NCBI RefSeq assembly: GCF_002746455.1
Contig: NZ_NWUW01000006.1
Span: forward strand, 186,001-250,000
Source of the DNA: Bacillus fungorum
Lineage (GTDB): Bacteria; Bacillota; Bacilli; Bacillales; Bacillaceae_G
Direction: 5' to 3'
DNA length: 64,000 nucleotides
Shown: piece after piece, positions 19,495 to 30,774 of the stretch
Layout: the number at the start of each line of letters is the position of its first letter
Numbering within the stretch: position 1 is the first letter of the stretch
Program-made: the position numbers and the translations under genes
Notes under the pieces: model-generated
What the model saw: only the letters and a program-made list of their open reading frames with translations
Databases searched by the model: none
What the model was told of the DNA's origin: nothing

Positions 19495-19499
19495 GTAAA

Positions 19500-19536
19500 G
19501 AAGATAAGTAGAGGGTGCTACTTATCTTCTTTTTTT
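19500..19536 (+). terminator. Strong terminator between bcr1 and the valS leader
   Basis: A perfect 12-bp stem, GAAGATAAGTAG and CTACTTATCTTC, with a 6-nt loop and seven T. It probably ends ysxE transcription, which now reads through bcr1 first. Confidence 0.9.
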
Positions 19537-19566
19537 GGCCCGAAAAGCTGTAGTATTAAATTTATC

Positions 19567-19595
19567 TTGACGAATAAGGTTTCGTTTTTTACACT
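19567..19595 (+). promoter_or_regulatory. Sigma-A promoter of the valS leader
   Basis: TTGACG (19567-19572) and TACACT (19590-19595) are 17 nt apart. Transcription would begin near 19602, about 290 nt before valS. Confidence 0.6.
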
Positions 19596-19601
19596 ATTGT
19601 A

Positions 19602-19875
19602 TATAATAATTAACAATCACATAAATGCCTTGAAGGGGAAGAGTATAACAAGAAACGTCTTCAGAGAGGAGAATCATTAGCTGGGAGATTCTCTAGATAG
19701 TTATGTTAGAAGGTAGCCCTGGAGCATCTTTTCTGAACGGAATGTTCTCATTAGGAAAAGACGGATTTGTCCGTTATCAAATTAAGAGTATAAGCAAATT
19801 CCTGGATTTGTTTGTAAATAAAGGTGGTACCGCGATGTCCCTCGTCCTTTTTTGGATGAGGGGCATTTTTTATTT
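19602..19875 (+). promoter_or_regulatory. Valine T-box riboswitch upstream of valS
   Basis: The leader contains the T-box core AAGGTGGTACCGCG (19821-19834), whose bulge pairs with uncharged tRNA ends, followed by a terminator (GTCCCTCGTCC with GGATGAGGGGC, 19837-19863, then T run). The Stem I region has an AGTA bulge motif near 19640 and a hairpin with GCTG loop. The GTA at 19713-19715, after GAAG, is the likely valine specifier codon. With uncharged tRNA-Val the antiterminator forms and valS is read. Specifier placement is an inference from pairing by eye. Confidence 0.9.
19837..19875 (+). terminator. Regulated terminator of the valS T-box
   Basis: An 11-bp stem with wobble pairs and a T6 loop, followed by ATTTTTTATTTT. 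Its 5' arm lies next to the T-box sequence, as expected for the alternative antiterminator. Confidence 0.9.
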
Positions 19876-19890
19876 TAAGGAGGGAAAATA

Positions 19891-22536
19891 ATGTCAAACA
19901 CGGAAAAGAATTTACCAACTAAATATGATCATATGTCCGTTGAAGAAGGCCTTTATCAGTGGTGGCTAGAAGGCAAATATTTTGAAGCAACAGGAGACGA
20001 GAAGAAACAACCGTATACAATTGTAATTCCACCTCCGAACGTAACTGGTAAGTTACATTTAGGTCATGCTTGGGATACAACACTTCAAGATATTTTAACT
20101 CGTACGAAGCGTATGCAAGGTTACGATGTATTATGGCTTCCAGGAATGGACCATGCGGGTATCGCAACACAAGCGAAAGTAGAAGGGAAACTTCGTGAAG
20201 AAGGTATTTCACGTTACGATCTTGGCCGTGAGAAATTCCTTGAAAAAGCTTGGGAATGGAAAGAAGAATACGCTTCTCACATTCGTCAACAATGGGGGAA
20301 AGTTGGTTTAGGACTAGACTATTCTCGTGAACGTTTTACATTAGACGAAGGTTTATCTGATGCGGTTAATAAAGTATTCGTTCAATTATACGAAAAAGGC
20401 TTAATTTACCGCGGTGAATATATTATCAACTGGGACCCAGCAACACGCACAGCTCTTTCTGATATTGAAGTAATTCATAAAGAAGTTCAAGGTGCATTCT
20501 ATCATATGAACTATCCGTTAACAGATGGTTCTGGTCATATTCGTCTTGCAACAACTCGTCCAGAAACGATGCTTGGTGATACAGCAGTAGCAGTTCATCC
20601 AGAAGACGATCGCTACAAACACTTAATCGGAAAAACAGTTACACTTCCAATCGTAGGCCGTGAGATTCCGATTATTGCTGATGAGTACGTAGAAAAAGAT
20701 TTCGGAACAGGCGTTGTAAAAATTACACCAGCTCATGACCCGAATGACTTTGAAGTAGGTAACCGTCATGACTTACCACGTATTTTAGTAATGAACGAAG
20801 ATGGAACGATGAACGAAAAAACTGGTAAGTATAACGGGATGGATCGTTTCGAATGCCGTAAAGCGTTAGTAACAGATTTACAAGAAGCGGGCGTATTAGT
20901 AGAAATCGAGCCTCATATGCATTCAGTAGGTCATAGTGAACGTAGTGGTGCAGTTGTTGAGCCTTACTTATCAACACAATGGTTCGTAAAAATGGCTCCA
21001 CTTGCTGAGAAGGCAGTAGCGCTTCAACAAAAAGAAGAAGAGAAAGTAACGTTCGTACCAGAGCGTTTCGAAAACACATATTTACGCTGGATGGAAAACA
21101 TTCACGACTGGTGTATTTCTCGTCAATTATGGTGGGGACACCGCATTCCAGCTTGGTATCATAAAGAAACTGGTGAAGTATACGTAGGTACAGAAGCACC
21201 AGCAGATATTGAAAACTGGAATCAAGATAACGACGTACTTGATACATGGTTCAGTTCAGCGTTATGGCCATTCTCAACACTTGGTTGGCCAAATGAAGAT
21301 GCAGCAGACTTCAAACGTTACTATTCAACAGATGCACTAGTAACGGGTTATGACATCATCTTCTTCTGGGTATCTCGTATGATTTTCCAAGGTTTAGAGT
21401 TTACAGGAGAGCGTCCATTTAAAGATGTATTAATTCACGGTTTAGTTCGTGATGAGCAAGGACGTAAAATGAGTAAATCTCTTGGTAACGGTATTGATCC
21501 AATGGAAGTTATCGAGAAGTACGGTGCAGATGCAATGCGTTTCTTCTTATCAACAGGAAGTGCACCAGGTCAAGATTTACGTTTCAGCATGGAAAAAGTA
21601 GAATCTACTTGGAACTTCATTAATAAAATTTGGAATGCATCACGTTTCGTATTAATGAACATGGATGATATGAAGTTTGAAGAAATCGATTTAACTGGTG
21701 AAAAATCAGTTGCGGATAAGTGGATTTTAACTCGCTTAAACGAAACAATCGAAAGCGTAACACGTAACATGGATAAATATGAGTTCGGTGAAGCTGGTCG
21801 TTCATTATACAACTTCATTTGGGATGATTTCTGTGACTGGTACATTGAAATGGCGAAACTTCCACTATATGGTGAAGATGAAGCAGCTAAGAAAACAACT
21901 CGTTCTATTTTAGCTTACGTATTAGACCAAACAATGCGTCTATTACACCCATTCATGCCATTCGTAACAGAAAAAATTTGGCAACATTTACCGCATGAAG
22001 GCGAATCTATTACAGTAGCAGCATGGCCAACAGTTCGCGAAGATTTACAAGATACAGAAGCTGCGGCAGAAATGCACCTTCTAGTTGATATCATTCGCTC
22101 TGTTCGTAACATCCGTGCAGAAGTTAATACGCCAATGAGCAAAAAAGTTCAAATGCAAATTAAAGCAAAAGATGAGGCTGTACTTGCTCAACTTAAGAAA
22201 AACAGCTCTTACATTGAGCGTTTCTGTAACCCAAGTGAATTAACAATTCAAACGGATTTACAAGCGCCAGAAAAAGCGATGACTGCAATCGTATCAGGTG
22301 CAGAGTTATTCTTACCGTTAGCTGATCTTATCAATCTTGATGAAGAGAGAGCGCGTCTTGAGAAAGAACTTGAGAAGTTCGACAAAGAAGTAGAACGTGT
22401 ACAGAAGAAACTTTCAAACCAAGGTTTCGTAGCGAAAGCTCCTGCAGCAGTTATTGAAGGAGAGCGTGCGAAAGAGCAAGATTACCTAGAAAAACGCGAA
22501 GCAGTTCGCCAACGTCTAGCAGATCTTGAGAAATAA
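19891..22536 (+). CDS. valS: Valyl-tRNA synthetase
   Basis: ValRS charges tRNA-Val. The 881-aa class I enzyme has the HIGH motif as HLGH at 56-59, the editing CP1 insertion between the motifs, KMSKS at 526-530, and the family's C-terminal coiled coil ([25 protein letters not shown]). AAGGAGGG lies 6 nt before the ATG. Codon choice is biased as for a highly expressed gene. The T-box makes it valine-responsive. Confidence 0.97.
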   Translation: MSNTEKNLPTKYDHMSVEEGLYQWWLEGKYFEATGDEKKQPYTIVIPPPNVTGKLHLGHAWDTTLQDILTRTKRMQGYDVLWLPGMDHAGIATQAKVEGKLREEGISRYDLGREKFLEKAWEWKEEYASHIRQQWGKVGLGLDYSRERFTLDEGLSDAVNKVFVQLYEKGLIYRGEYIINWDPATRTALSDIEVIHKEVQGAFYHMNYPLTDGSGHIRLATTRPETMLGDTAVAVHPEDDRYKHLIGKTVTLPIVGREIPIIADEYVEKDFGTGVVKITPAHDPNDFEVGNRHDLPRILVMNEDGTMNEKTGKYNGMDRFECRKALVTDLQEAGVLVEIEPHMHSVGHSERSGAVVEPYLSTQWFVKMAPLAEKAVALQQKEEEKVTFVPERFENTYLRWMENIHDWCISRQLWWGHRIPAWYHKETGEVYVGTEAPADIENWNQDNDVLDTWFSSALWPFSTLGWPNEDAADFKRYYSTDALVTGYDIIFFWVSRMIFQGLEFTGERPFKDVLIHGLVRDEQGRKMSKSLGNGIDPMEVIEKYGADAMRFFLSTGSAPGQDLRFSMEKVESTWNFINKIWNASRFVLMNMDDMKFEEIDLTGEKSVADKWILTRLNETIESVTRNMDKYEFGEAGRSLYNFIWDDFCDWYIEMAKLPLYGEDEAAKKTTRSILAYVLDQTMRLLHPFMPFVTEKIWQHLPHEGESITVAAWPTVREDLQDTEAAAEMHLLVDIIRSVRNIRAEVNTPMSKKVQMQIKAKDEAVLAQLKKNSSYIERFCNPSELTIQTDLQAPEKAMTAIVSGAELFLPLADLINLDEERARLEKELEKFDKEVERVQKKLSNQGFVAKAPAAVIEGERAKEQDYLEKREAVRQRLADLEK

Positions 22537-22546
22537 AATACTTTTT

Positions 22547-22577
22547 AGAGACTCACTATATTGGTGAGTCTCTTTTC
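22547..22577 (+). terminator. Terminator after valS
   Basis: AGAGACTCAC and GTGAGTCTCT form a 10-bp stem followed by TTTTC. Confidence 0.85.
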
Positions 22578-22628
22578 TTTGCGTATAATAGAAAGATGAA
22601 GGTTGTCTTTTGAAAGGGGAAAGCATAC

Positions 22629-23930
22629 GTGATACATACATACGAAGAAGCGATAGGATGGATTCATAGCCGATTGAAATTTGGGATTAAACCAGGATTA
22701 GAAAGAATGAGATGGATGCTAGAAGAACTCGGAAATCCAGAGCGTCACATAAAATGTGTTCATCTTGCTGGTACAAATGGAAAAGGTTCAACGTTAACAT
22801 ATATGCGCTATATGTTAGAAAATGTAAAATATAAGGTAGGAACATTTACCTCCCCTTATATTGAAACATTTAACGAGCGTATTAGTGTGAACGGAACACC
22901 AATTGCAGATGAAGAGATTACTGCACTTGTAAAGATGGTAAAGCCAGTCGTTGAAAAACTAGATGAGACGGATTTAGGGGAAGCGACTGAGTTTGAAATT
23001 ATTACTGTTATAGCAATTTATTATTTCGGTAAAGTTAATTTCTGTGATGTTGTTTTATTTGAAACAGGGCTTGGAGGACGCTTTGACTCTACAAATGTGA
23101 TTCATCCTGTTCTCACGATTATTACGAATATTGGCCACGATCATATGCACATTTTAGGTAATACACTAGGAGAAATTGCATATGAAAAGGCGGGGATTAT
23201 TAAGTCTGGTGTTCCGGTTATTACTGGTGTGCAAGATGAGGAAGCGTTGCAAGTCATTCAAAAAGTTGCAAAGGAAAATCGTGCAAACTTATATGAGATG
23301 GGCAACCATTTTACAGCGTTACATAAACAGTCTAGTGAAGATGGAGAACAGTTTGATTTCACTTGTCCTTTCGCTTCTTTTGAAGATGTGCGAATCTCAA
23401 TGAAAGGTGCTCATCAAGTAGGAAACGCAGCACTTGCACTTATGGCAGTCATGTATGTAAAAACATACTTATCATTTTTAATTGAGGAAGAAGAAATAAG
23501 AACTGGATTACAGGAAGCGTATTGGGTAGGGCGCTTTGAAAAACTGCAAAGTAACCCAGATATTATTATAGATGGTGCTCATAACCCAGAAGGTATTGAA
23601 AGTCTTGTGAAAACGGTAGAATCACATTACAAAGATAAAAATGTAATAGTTTTATTTACTGCCCTTGGTGATAAGCGATTGCATAATATGGTAGGTCAAT
23701 TAGAAACCATTGCCGATGAAATTATTTTTACAACATTCGCCTTTGATCGTGCTATTTCTGCTGAGAAGCTTGCATCGTATGCAAAGAAAGATTCAAAACT
23801 AATTTTTGGAAATTGGAAAGAGGCGATTGATACGAAGGTTGAAATGATTGGAGAAAATGATGTTTTTATCATAACAGGTTCTCTTTATTTCATTTCGGAA
23901 GTTCGAAAATATATTCGCGAGAAAAACTAG
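22629..23930 (+). CDS. folC: FolC, folylpolyglutamate / dihydrofolate synthase
   Basis: FolC adds glutamates to folates (and in many bacteria also makes dihydrofolate). The Mur-ligase-like P-loop GTNGKGST is at 48-55, the Mg-binding region TGLGGRFDSTN lies near 145, and DGAHNPEG, the ligase signature, near 318. The start is GTG 22629 behind GAAAGGGGAAAG. The 433-aa length is normal. Its stop codon is inside the following terminator stem. Confidence 0.94.
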   Translation: MIHTYEEAIGWIHSRLKFGIKPGLERMRWMLEELGNPERHIKCVHLAGTNGKGSTLTYMRYMLENVKYKVGTFTSPYIETFNERISVNGTPIADEEITALVKMVKPVVEKLDETDLGEATEFEIITVIAIYYFGKVNFCDVVLFETGLGGRFDSTNVIHPVLTIITNIGHDHMHILGNTLGEIAYEKAGIIKSGVPVITGVQDEEALQVIQKVAKENRANLYEMGNHFTALHKQSSEDGEQFDFTCPFASFEDVRISMKGAHQVGNAALALMAVMYVKTYLSFLIEEEEIRTGLQEAYWVGRFEKLQSNPDIIIDGAHNPEGIESLVKTVESHYKDKNVIVLFTALGDKRLHNMVGQLETIADEIIFTTFAFDRAISAEKLASYAKKDSKLIFGNWKEAIDTKVEMIGENDVFIITGSLYFISEVRKYIREKN

Positions 23931-23956
23931 ATAGTCTTTGCTATCTAGTTTTTTTG
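23924..23956 (+). terminator. Terminator overlapping the folC stop
   Basis: AAAACTAGATAG pairs with CTATCTAGTTTT, followed by T run; the folC TAG (23928-23930) is within the left arm. Confidence 0.85.
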
Positions 23957-24095
23957 TTCTACAAATGAAGTCAAATGCATACATATAAGATAAATATATA
24001 GGGTTATTTGGCGAATTCCTCTGACAAATATCTCGTTTTTTTGTGAAAGGAATATGATATGATGCGGACAACGATAAGAGGTGAGGTGTGAGTGT

Positions 24096-25058
24096 ATGGA
24101 CAAGCAATCACGAACGATCTCAGTGAAAGTGAATGGAACAGAAGCGAAGTATGAGGAGAAGAAGAAAGATGAATTTGACTGGATGGTAGTAGAAAGTGAA
24201 AGACCAAAAAACGTTGTTCCGTTTCAAAAAGCGAAAGTAGTGTCTACGGAAAAAAAGCGAAAGAAGTGGAGCAATATGCTAATTGCAATCGTTGCAACTG
24301 CGATTATTATTGGTACGGCGTTTGGGATGGGAATGCTACAGTTACTTACAGGGCAAGGTGCGACAGGGGGAAGCGAAGTAACAGCTTCGAAGCAGCTGCA
24401 AAATGAAGAATCAAAGGCGGGTGGCACGGCAGAACAAACACCAGCATCAAAAGAGGAAAAACAAAAAGCGCAGACAGGAACGTCATTAGATCCAATGAAA
24501 TTATTTTTTGTTCAAGGAGGAATTTATTCTTCCGAAGAAAAGGGACAGGCTGCTCTTGAAGAGTGGAAAGGTAACGGAGGCGTAGCAGCTTTAAAGCCGA
24601 GCGGTGATAAGTATGCGTTAGTTGTTGGTATTGCTAGTGATGAACAAGGCATAAATCAATTAATGACGCAGTATAAAAGTGATAATGTCTCTGTATTGAA
24701 AAAGAACTGGGATATAACAGATAAAGCGTTACTGAAAGATGATAAAGAAGTCGGGGCGTTTTTAACAAAAGTACAGCCATTATATACTCATTTAGCAAAA
24801 TATGCTTCTAGTGTACAAGGTAGTGGGAAAAGTAATGCGAAAGATATAGGTGCGATTGAAAAAGAGTGGAAAGCGATTGAAAAAGAAGGGAAAAGTATGA
24901 AGCAAGAAGAAGCGAAGAAATTGTATATGTATACGTCAGTAGCTGTGCAAACAGTGAAGGACGGAAAAGATGATAAGGAATCGTTGGCGAAACTAAATCA
25001 AGTTATTATTGATGGTATACTTTCGTATGAAAAAATTGTTTCACAAAAAGTGAAATGA
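24096..25058 (+). CDS. spoIIB: SpoIIB-like SPOR-domain sporulation protein
   Basis: The 320-aa protein has a charged cytoplasmic N-terminus, one membrane span (about 61-83), a low-complexity linker, and a SPOR-like domain (FFVQGGIYSSEEKGQAALEEW to VSVLKKNW, about 135-210), which binds denuded septal peptidoglycan. Size, layout and location between folC and maf match B. subtilis spoIIB, which acts at the engulfing septum. The ATG at 24096 follows AGAGGTGAGG; a GTG at 24081 is also in frame. Sequence conservation is weak in this family, so the name leans on synteny. Confidence 0.8.
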   Translation: MDKQSRTISVKVNGTEAKYEEKKKDEFDWMVVESERPKNVVPFQKAKVVSTEKKRKKWSNMLIAIVATAIIIGTAFGMGMLQLLTGQGATGGSEVTASKQLQNEESKAGGTAEQTPASKEEKQKAQTGTSLDPMKLFFVQGGIYSSEEKGQAALEEWKGNGGVAALKPSGDKYALVVGIASDEQGINQLMTQYKSDNVSVLKKNWDITDKALLKDDKEVGAFLTKVQPLYTHLAKYASSVQGSGKSNAKDIGAIEKEWKAIEKEGKSMKQEEAKKLYMYTSVAVQTVKDGKDDKESLAKLNQVIIDGILSYEKIVSQKVK

Positions 25059-25078
25059 TAGGATAATGAAATGACGAA

Positions 25079-25110
25079 GGAAGAAGTATAGGTACTTCTT
25101 TCTTTTCTTT
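25079..25110 (+). terminator. Terminator after spoIIB
   Basis: AAGAAGT and ACTTCTT pair around ATAGGT and are followed by a T-rich tail. Confidence 0.65.
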
Positions 25111-25279
25111 TGAATTTAGAGCAAAGTGCTTTCTCTATGGCAGGAATATAATCGTATTTTAGTAAAGAAGTATTATTTTGTTTAAGGAAAATAATATTTC
25201 TTTCATTTGTGGACAAACTATTCCTTTGATACGATTGTTGTAAATGATTCTGCTTCATGTGAGAAAGGAAGGAGAAAAT

Positions 25280-25855
25280 ATGAGAAAAATTATTTTAGCT
25301 TCGGGATCACCTCGCAGGAAGGAATTACTTGAATTAGCAGGTGTGCCATTTGAAATTGTTGTAAGTGAAGTAGAAGAAACGATTGGTGCATATTCATCAC
25401 CTGCGGATATTGTTATGTCCCTTGCTCTGCAAAAAGCATCTGCGGTAGCAGAAAATAACAGTGGTCATATTGTGTTAGGTGCAGACACAATTGTTACATA
25501 TGAGTCGCGTATTCTTGGAAAGCCTGCTAATGAGGCTGAGGCGAAAGAAATGTTGCAATTATTATCAGGGAAAACACATGAAGTGTATACTGGTGTTGCA
25601 ATTATAGCGAAAAACAAAACAGTCACTTTTTACGAGCGTACAGAAGTTACGTTTTGGGAATTAACAGAAGAGGAAATTGACGCATACGTTGCATCAAAAG
25701 AGCCTCTGGATAAAGCAGGAAGCTATGGGATTCAAGGTAAAGGATCTATTTTTGTTCAACATATTCAAGGGGACTACTATAGTGTAGTCGGCTTACCAAT
25801 TTCACGTCTCGTTCGGGAATTAAAACAATTGGATACTGATATAGCCCATGCGTAA
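25280..25855 (+). CDS. maf: Maf nucleotide pyrophosphatase
   Basis: Maf hydrolyses dTTP, UTP and modified nucleotides to monophosphates and is linked to septum inhibition. The 191-aa protein starts with [13 protein letters not shown] (residues about 5-17), the family signature, and has GADTIV and [11 protein letters not shown] downstream. The frame is open from 25244, but the ATG at 25280 follows AAGGAGG and starts the conserved [13 protein letters not shown]. Next gene is radC, 46 nt on, probably one operon. Confidence 0.95.
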   Translation: MRKIILASGSPRRKELLELAGVPFEIVVSEVEETIGAYSSPADIVMSLALQKASAVAENNSGHIVLGADTIVTYESRILGKPANEAEAKEMLQLLSGKTHEVYTGVAIIAKNKTVTFYERTEVTFWELTEEEIDAYVASKEPLDKAGSYGIQGKGSIFVQHIQGDYYSVVGLPISRLVRELKQLDTDIAHA

Positions 25856-25901
25856 AATTGCATGGGATTTTCTTTGAGATAACAAATAAAGGGGTGGAGA
25901 G

Positions 25902-26579
25902 ATGAACGGTATTCGTGATGTTGTAAGGGAAGAACAGCCACGGGAGCGTTTGTTGTTGGAAGGAGCTGGGAGTTTATCAAACCGAGAGCTTCTTGCAGTG
26001 TTACTCAGAACAGGTTCTAAAGAAGAAAATGTTTTAAAGTTATCAGATAAAATTTTACATCACTTTGATGGTTTACGTATGTTGAAAGACGCAACGTTAG
26101 AAGAGCTAGTTAGTATACATGGTATTGGTGTTGCAAAGGCAGCCCAGCTTATAGCTGCTTTTGAACTCGGTAGAAGAATGGTACGTTTAGAATATCAAAA
26201 TAGATATAGCATAAGAAGTCCGGAAGATTGTGCAAGATATATGATGGAAGAAATGCGCTTCTTGCAGCAGGAGCATTTTGTATGTTTATATTTGAACACA
26301 AAGAATCAAGTCATACATAGGCAAACGATTTTTATTGGAAGTTTAAATACGTCCATTGTACACCCGCGAGAAGTTTTTAAAGAAGCGTTCCGCCGTGCAG
26401 CAGCCTCTATCATATGTCTCCATAACCATCCCTCAGGAGATCCGTCGCCGAGCCGAGAAGATATTGAAGTAACGAAACGGTTAGTAGAATGTGGTCAGAT
26501 TATCGGAATTGAAGTGCTTGACCATATTATAATAGGTGACCATAAATTCGTGAGTTTAAAGGAAAAAGGTCATATTTAA
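25902..26579 (+). CDS. radC: RadC / JAB-domain protein
   Basis: The 225-aa protein has an N-terminal helix-hairpin-helix region (VSIHGIGVAKAAQL near 70-83) and a C-terminal JAB/MPN domain with a complete JAMM-type metal site, His174, His176 and Asp187 in HNHPSGD...SREDI. RadC was named for DNA repair, but the function is not established. The ATG follows GGGGTGGAGAG. In Bacillus it sits between maf and mreB, as here. Confidence 0.92.
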   Translation: MNGIRDVVREEQPRERLLLEGAGSLSNRELLAVLLRTGSKEENVLKLSDKILHHFDGLRMLKDATLEELVSIHGIGVAKAAQLIAAFELGRRMVRLEYQNRYSIRSPEDCARYMMEEMRFLQQEHFVCLYLNTKNQVIHRQTIFIGSLNTSIVHPREVFKEAFRRAAASIICLHNHPSGDPSPSREDIEVTKRLVECGQIIGIEVLDHIIIGDHKFVSLKEKGHI

Positions 26580-26624
26580 GACTATGCTTTTTACTTATTT
26601 TGTTTTATAATGTGATTTATGAGT

Positions 26625-26650
26625 TTTTTGTAGAAAATTATCTACAAAAA
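26625..26650. other. Perfect hairpin in the mreB leader
   Basis: TTTTTGTAGA (26625-26634) and TCTACAAAAA (26641-26650) form a perfect 10-bp stem with a 6-nt loop. No T tract follows on the plus strand, so it is not a typical plus-strand terminator. It lies downstream of a TATAAT (26606-26611) and 85 nt before mreB. Confidence 0.45.
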
Positions 26651-26684
26651 GGATAAAGATATAAACAACGTACTGTTTTTATAA

Positions 26685-27755
<1,071 letters not shown>

Positions 27756-27796
27756 TATTGCAAAATAAAAATCAATGAAATTAAGAGGGTGTGAAC

Positions 27797-28648
27797 GTGC
27801 CACAGTTTTTCTTAAACAAAAGATTAATTGTTTTGTTAGTTAGTATTATTCTTCTCGTGGCATTGATTGGAATCTCATTGAAAGAACGGAACAGTTTAAC
27901 ATGGCCAGAGCAGTTTGTTAAAGACACTGTCGGTGTTGTAGAACGTGTATTCCAAAAGCCAGCGAAATACGTAGCTGGATTCTTCGAAAATGTAGAGGAT
28001 GTAAAGCGCACGTATGAAGAGAATAAAGAATTAAAAGCAAAATTAGATAACTATGCAAAGTTATCAGGTGACGTAAAGCAATTAGAAGATGATAAAAAGA
28101 AGTTACAAGAGTTAACTGGTAAAAAAGAGCTAAATAGCGATTATACTGAAATTCCAGCAACTGTGGTTTCTCGTAATCCAGATAAATGGTACGATTTAAT
28201 TGGAATTGATAAAGGGGCACAGCAAGGAATTAAAAAAGATATGGCTGTAGTAACTTCACAAGGTTTAGTTGGACGAGTGAAAAGTGTATCTCAGTTTACA
28301 TCATCAGTAGAGTTGTTAAGCTCTATGAGCCGAACAAATCGTGTTTCTGCTATCGTACAAGGTGATGAGAAAATCTTTGGATTGATTGAAGGTTACGACA
28401 AAGAAAAACACTTACTTCTTTTCACAAAGATTGGCTCGGATGCAAAGGTAAAGCCCGATCAACTAGTTGTAACATCTGGACTTGGTGATATTTTCCCGAG
28501 AGGACTTGTAATTGGAACAATCGTGGATGTTCAGCCGGATCCATATGGTTTAACAAAAACAGCTTATGTAAAGCCAGCCGCTGATTTGAATGACGTAGAG
28601 CATATTATGGTTGCTAAACGTGAAACGCCTTCAGCGCCATTAGAATAG
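27797..28648 (+). CDS. mreC: MreC, rod-shape-determining protein
   Basis: MreC links MreB to periplasmic-side wall enzymes. It has one N-terminal membrane span (about 8-26), a coiled coil (about 65-110, rich in K, E and L), and the beta-barrel MreC domain (VVSRNPDKWYDLIGIDKGAQQGI onward). GTG 27797 lies 7 nt after AAGAGGG and gives 283 aa; GTG 27791 is too close to that RBS. Confidence 0.94.
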   Translation: MPQFFLNKRLIVLLVSIILLVALIGISLKERNSLTWPEQFVKDTVGVVERVFQKPAKYVAGFFENVEDVKRTYEENKELKAKLDNYAKLSGDVKQLEDDKKKLQELTGKKELNSDYTEIPATVVSRNPDKWYDLIGIDKGAQQGIKKDMAVVTSQGLVGRVKSVSQFTSSVELLSSMSRTNRVSAIVQGDEKIFGLIEGYDKEKHLLLFTKIGSDAKVKPDQLVVTSGLGDIFPRGLVIGTIVDVQPDPYGLTKTAYVKPAADLNDVEHIMVAKRETPSAPLE

Positions 28649-28662
28649 GAGGGGGAGAAGAG

Positions 28663-29208
28663 ATGATGAAGATTTTAAAAAGAGCAGCTCTTCCTCTTTT
28701 GCTCCTTTTTGTTTTTCTATTTGAAAATATGTTTGCTACTATTGTTCCAACAGAGGTTTTTTGGAAAGACAGTATAGCAGCACCTCATTTCTTTATCATT
28801 GTGTTATGTTTTGTTACTGTGTACTATAGTCCGGTCCAAGGGATTTATTACGGACTATTATTTGGGTTCTTATTTGATACCGTATACACAGAACTTGTCG
28901 GTATATATATTTTTGCATATCCGATTTTAGCTTATTTAGTTTATAGTGTGATGAAAGTACTACAATTGAATTTATTTATTGTTGCTTCTATCGTACTAGC
29001 TAGCATTGTAGCATTAGAGTATTATGTGTATGGATTTTTAACTTTGTTAGGACGTACTCATATGTCGGCGTATGTCTTTTTCACAGATCGTCTCCTGTCT
29101 ACTTTATTGCTAAATGCAATTTTCTTATTGATAGTTTGTTTCCCACTGAGACGATATTTAGTGCGTCTTTCAAAAGCGATGGAAGAAAAAGAAAAAAGGA
29201 TTTTCTAA
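28663..29208 (+). CDS. mreD: MreD, rod-shape-determining membrane protein
   Basis: The 181-aa protein has about five membrane spans and the short charged tail typical of MreD, which works with MreC in the elongasome. AGGAGGGGGAGAAG precedes ATGATG (28663 or 28666). It lies 14 nt after mreC and 35 nt before minC. Confidence 0.92.
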   Translation: MMKILKRAALPLLLLFVFLFENMFATIVPTEVFWKDSIAAPHFFIIVLCFVTVYYSPVQGIYYGLLFGFLFDTVYTELVGIYIFAYPILAYLVYSVMKVLQLNLFIVASIVLASIVALEYYVYGFLTLLGRTHMSAYVFFTDRLLSTLLLNAIFLLIVCFPLRRYLVRLSKAMEEKEKRIF

Positions 29209-29243
29209 TTTTATGTCGAATTGAATCGGTGGGGTGAACTTTG

Positions 29244-29930
29244 GTGGAAGAAAAAAAGCAACAAAATGTAATAATAAAAGGGACAAAAGACGGAATAACG
29301 CTTCATTTAGATGATTGTTGTTCATTCTCTGAATTACTGAAAGAATTGGACGAAAAGCTTTCTACACATTACTATGATGGTGATGGGCGCTCTTTAATTG
29401 AAGTGCATGTGAAAGTGGGAAATCGTTATTTAACAGAAGTCCAACAAGAAGAGATTCGTACGTTAATTCGTAATAAAAAGAATCTCGTTGTGGATTCAAT
29501 TGAAAGTGATGTTATAACTAAAGCGGAAGCAATAGCATGGAAAGAAGAAACAGAAATTGTCCCTATTTCCAAAATTGTTCGCTCTGGACAAGTTTTACAT
29601 GTAAAAGGAAATTTATTGTTAATTGGAGATGTTAATCCAGGCGGAACGGTTATCGCTGGGGGGAATATTTTTGTCGTAGGATCATTAAGAGGAATTGCGC
29701 ATGCTGGGTATTATGGGGATTCGGATGCTGTAATCGCTGCATCTGTTATGAACCCGATGCAACTTCGAATTAATGATGTGGCAATGCGGGCTCCGGAAGA
29801 GAAAGAAGACGGAGCGGAGGCGGCAGAATGTGCGTATATTAATGAGAACAATCACATTGTTGTCGATCGACTGCAACTTCTCACTCATCTTAGACCTAAT
29901 TTAACAAAGTTAGAAAGGGGAATTGTATAG
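29244..29930 (+). CDS. minC: MinC, septum-site inhibitor
   Basis: MinC blocks FtsZ polymerisation away from midcell. The N-terminal domain (residues 1-100) meets FtsZ; the C-terminal beta-helix ([30 protein letters not shown]) binds MinD. Taking GTG 29244, 9 nt after GGTGGGG, gives 228 aa; TTG 29241 would add one residue. It is 2 nt from minD. Confidence 0.94.
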   Translation: MEEKKQQNVIIKGTKDGITLHLDDCCSFSELLKELDEKLSTHYYDGDGRSLIEVHVKVGNRYLTEVQQEEIRTLIRNKKNLVVDSIESDVITKAEAIAWKEETEIVPISKIVRSGQVLHVKGNLLLIGDVNPGGTVIAGGNIFVVGSLRGIAHAGYYGDSDAVIAASVMNPMQLRINDVAMRAPEEKEDGAEAAECAYINENNHIVVDRLQLLTHLRPNLTKLERGIV

Positions 29931-29932
29931 CT

Positions 29933-30730
29933 GTGGGAGAGGCAATAGTAATTACATCTGGAAAAGGCGGTGTAGGTAAAACTACAACGTCTGCGAACAT
30001 TGGTACAGCCCTAGCGTTATCTGGAAAGAAAGTGTGCTTAATTGACACAGATATCGGTCTTCGAAACTTAGACGTAGTAATGGGGCTGGAAAATCGTATT
30101 GTATTTGATCTTGTTGATGTCGTTGAAGGGCGTTGTCGTTTACCTCAGGCTCTTATTAAAGATAAACGTTTTGATGATCTTTATTTATTACCTGCAGCAC
30201 AAACGAGTGATAAATCAGCGGTAACACCTGAACAAATGGATGAATTAATACAAGTATTACGTCAAGATTATGATTACATATTAATTGATTGTCCTGCGGG
30301 GATTGAGCAGGGATTTAAAAACGCGGTAGCTGGTGCGGATAAAGCAATCGTTGTTACGACGCCAGAAGTATCCTCAATGCGCGATGCAGATCGTATTATC
30401 GGGCTTTTAGAAAAAGAGGATATTGAACCACCGAAACTTGTTATTAACCGTGTGCGTAGTCATATGCTTCATGAACAGGATATGTTAGATGTTGATGAAA
30501 TCGTACGTACATTGTCAATCGAGCTTCTTGGTGTTGTAGAAGATGATGATGATGTTATTCGTGCTACAAATACAGGTGAACCTGTAGCGTTGCAACCGAG
30601 CGGAAAAGCAGCGTTAGCTTATCGTAATATTGCAAGACGCCTGTTGGGTGAGAATGTCCCATTACAAGCATTTGAACAAGAAAAGGTATCGGTATTTACA
30701 AAGATGAAAAACTTCTTTGGGATCCGTTAA
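29933..30730 (+). CDS. minD: MinD, division-site ATPase
   Basis: MinD recruits MinC to the membrane. The 265-aa ParA/MinD ATPase has the deviant Walker A GKGGVGKTT (about 10-18), switch II DCPAGIEQGF, and a C-terminal amphipathic membrane helix (VFTKMKNFFGIR). The start is GTG at 29933, with GAAAGGGG at the end of minC. Last gene of the mre-min transcript before the terminator at 30730. Confidence 0.96.
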   Translation: MGEAIVITSGKGGVGKTTTSANIGTALALSGKKVCLIDTDIGLRNLDVVMGLENRIVFDLVDVVEGRCRLPQALIKDKRFDDLYLLPAAQTSDKSAVTPEQMDELIQVLRQDYDYILIDCPAGIEQGFKNAVAGADKAIVVTTPEVSSMRDADRIIGLLEKEDIEPPKLVINRVRSHMLHEQDMLDVDEIVRTLSIELLGVVEDDDDVIRATNTGEPVALQPSGKAALAYRNIARRLLGENVPLQAFEQEKVSVFTKMKNFFGIR

Positions 30731-30766
30731 AAGCACTTCGCATATTTGCGGAGTGCTTTCTTTTTT
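30730..30766 (+). terminator. Terminator after minD
   Basis: AAAGCACTTCGC and GCGGAGTGCTTT pair with one wobble, then CTTTTTT. Confidence 0.85.
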
Positions 30767-30774
30767 CTTCACAC

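Noticed and set aside
19363..19680. 105-aa open frame after ysxE
   Set aside because: It spans the bcr1 element and a terminator; composition and lack of RBS argue against coding.
19703..19891. 62-aa open frame upstream of valS
   Set aside because: It runs through the T-box antiterminator and terminator and has no RBS; the sequence is explained as RNA structure.
20723..21247. 174-aa antisense frame in valS
   Set aside because: Codon bias of valS makes long antisense frames likely; no RBS and no recognisable protein features.
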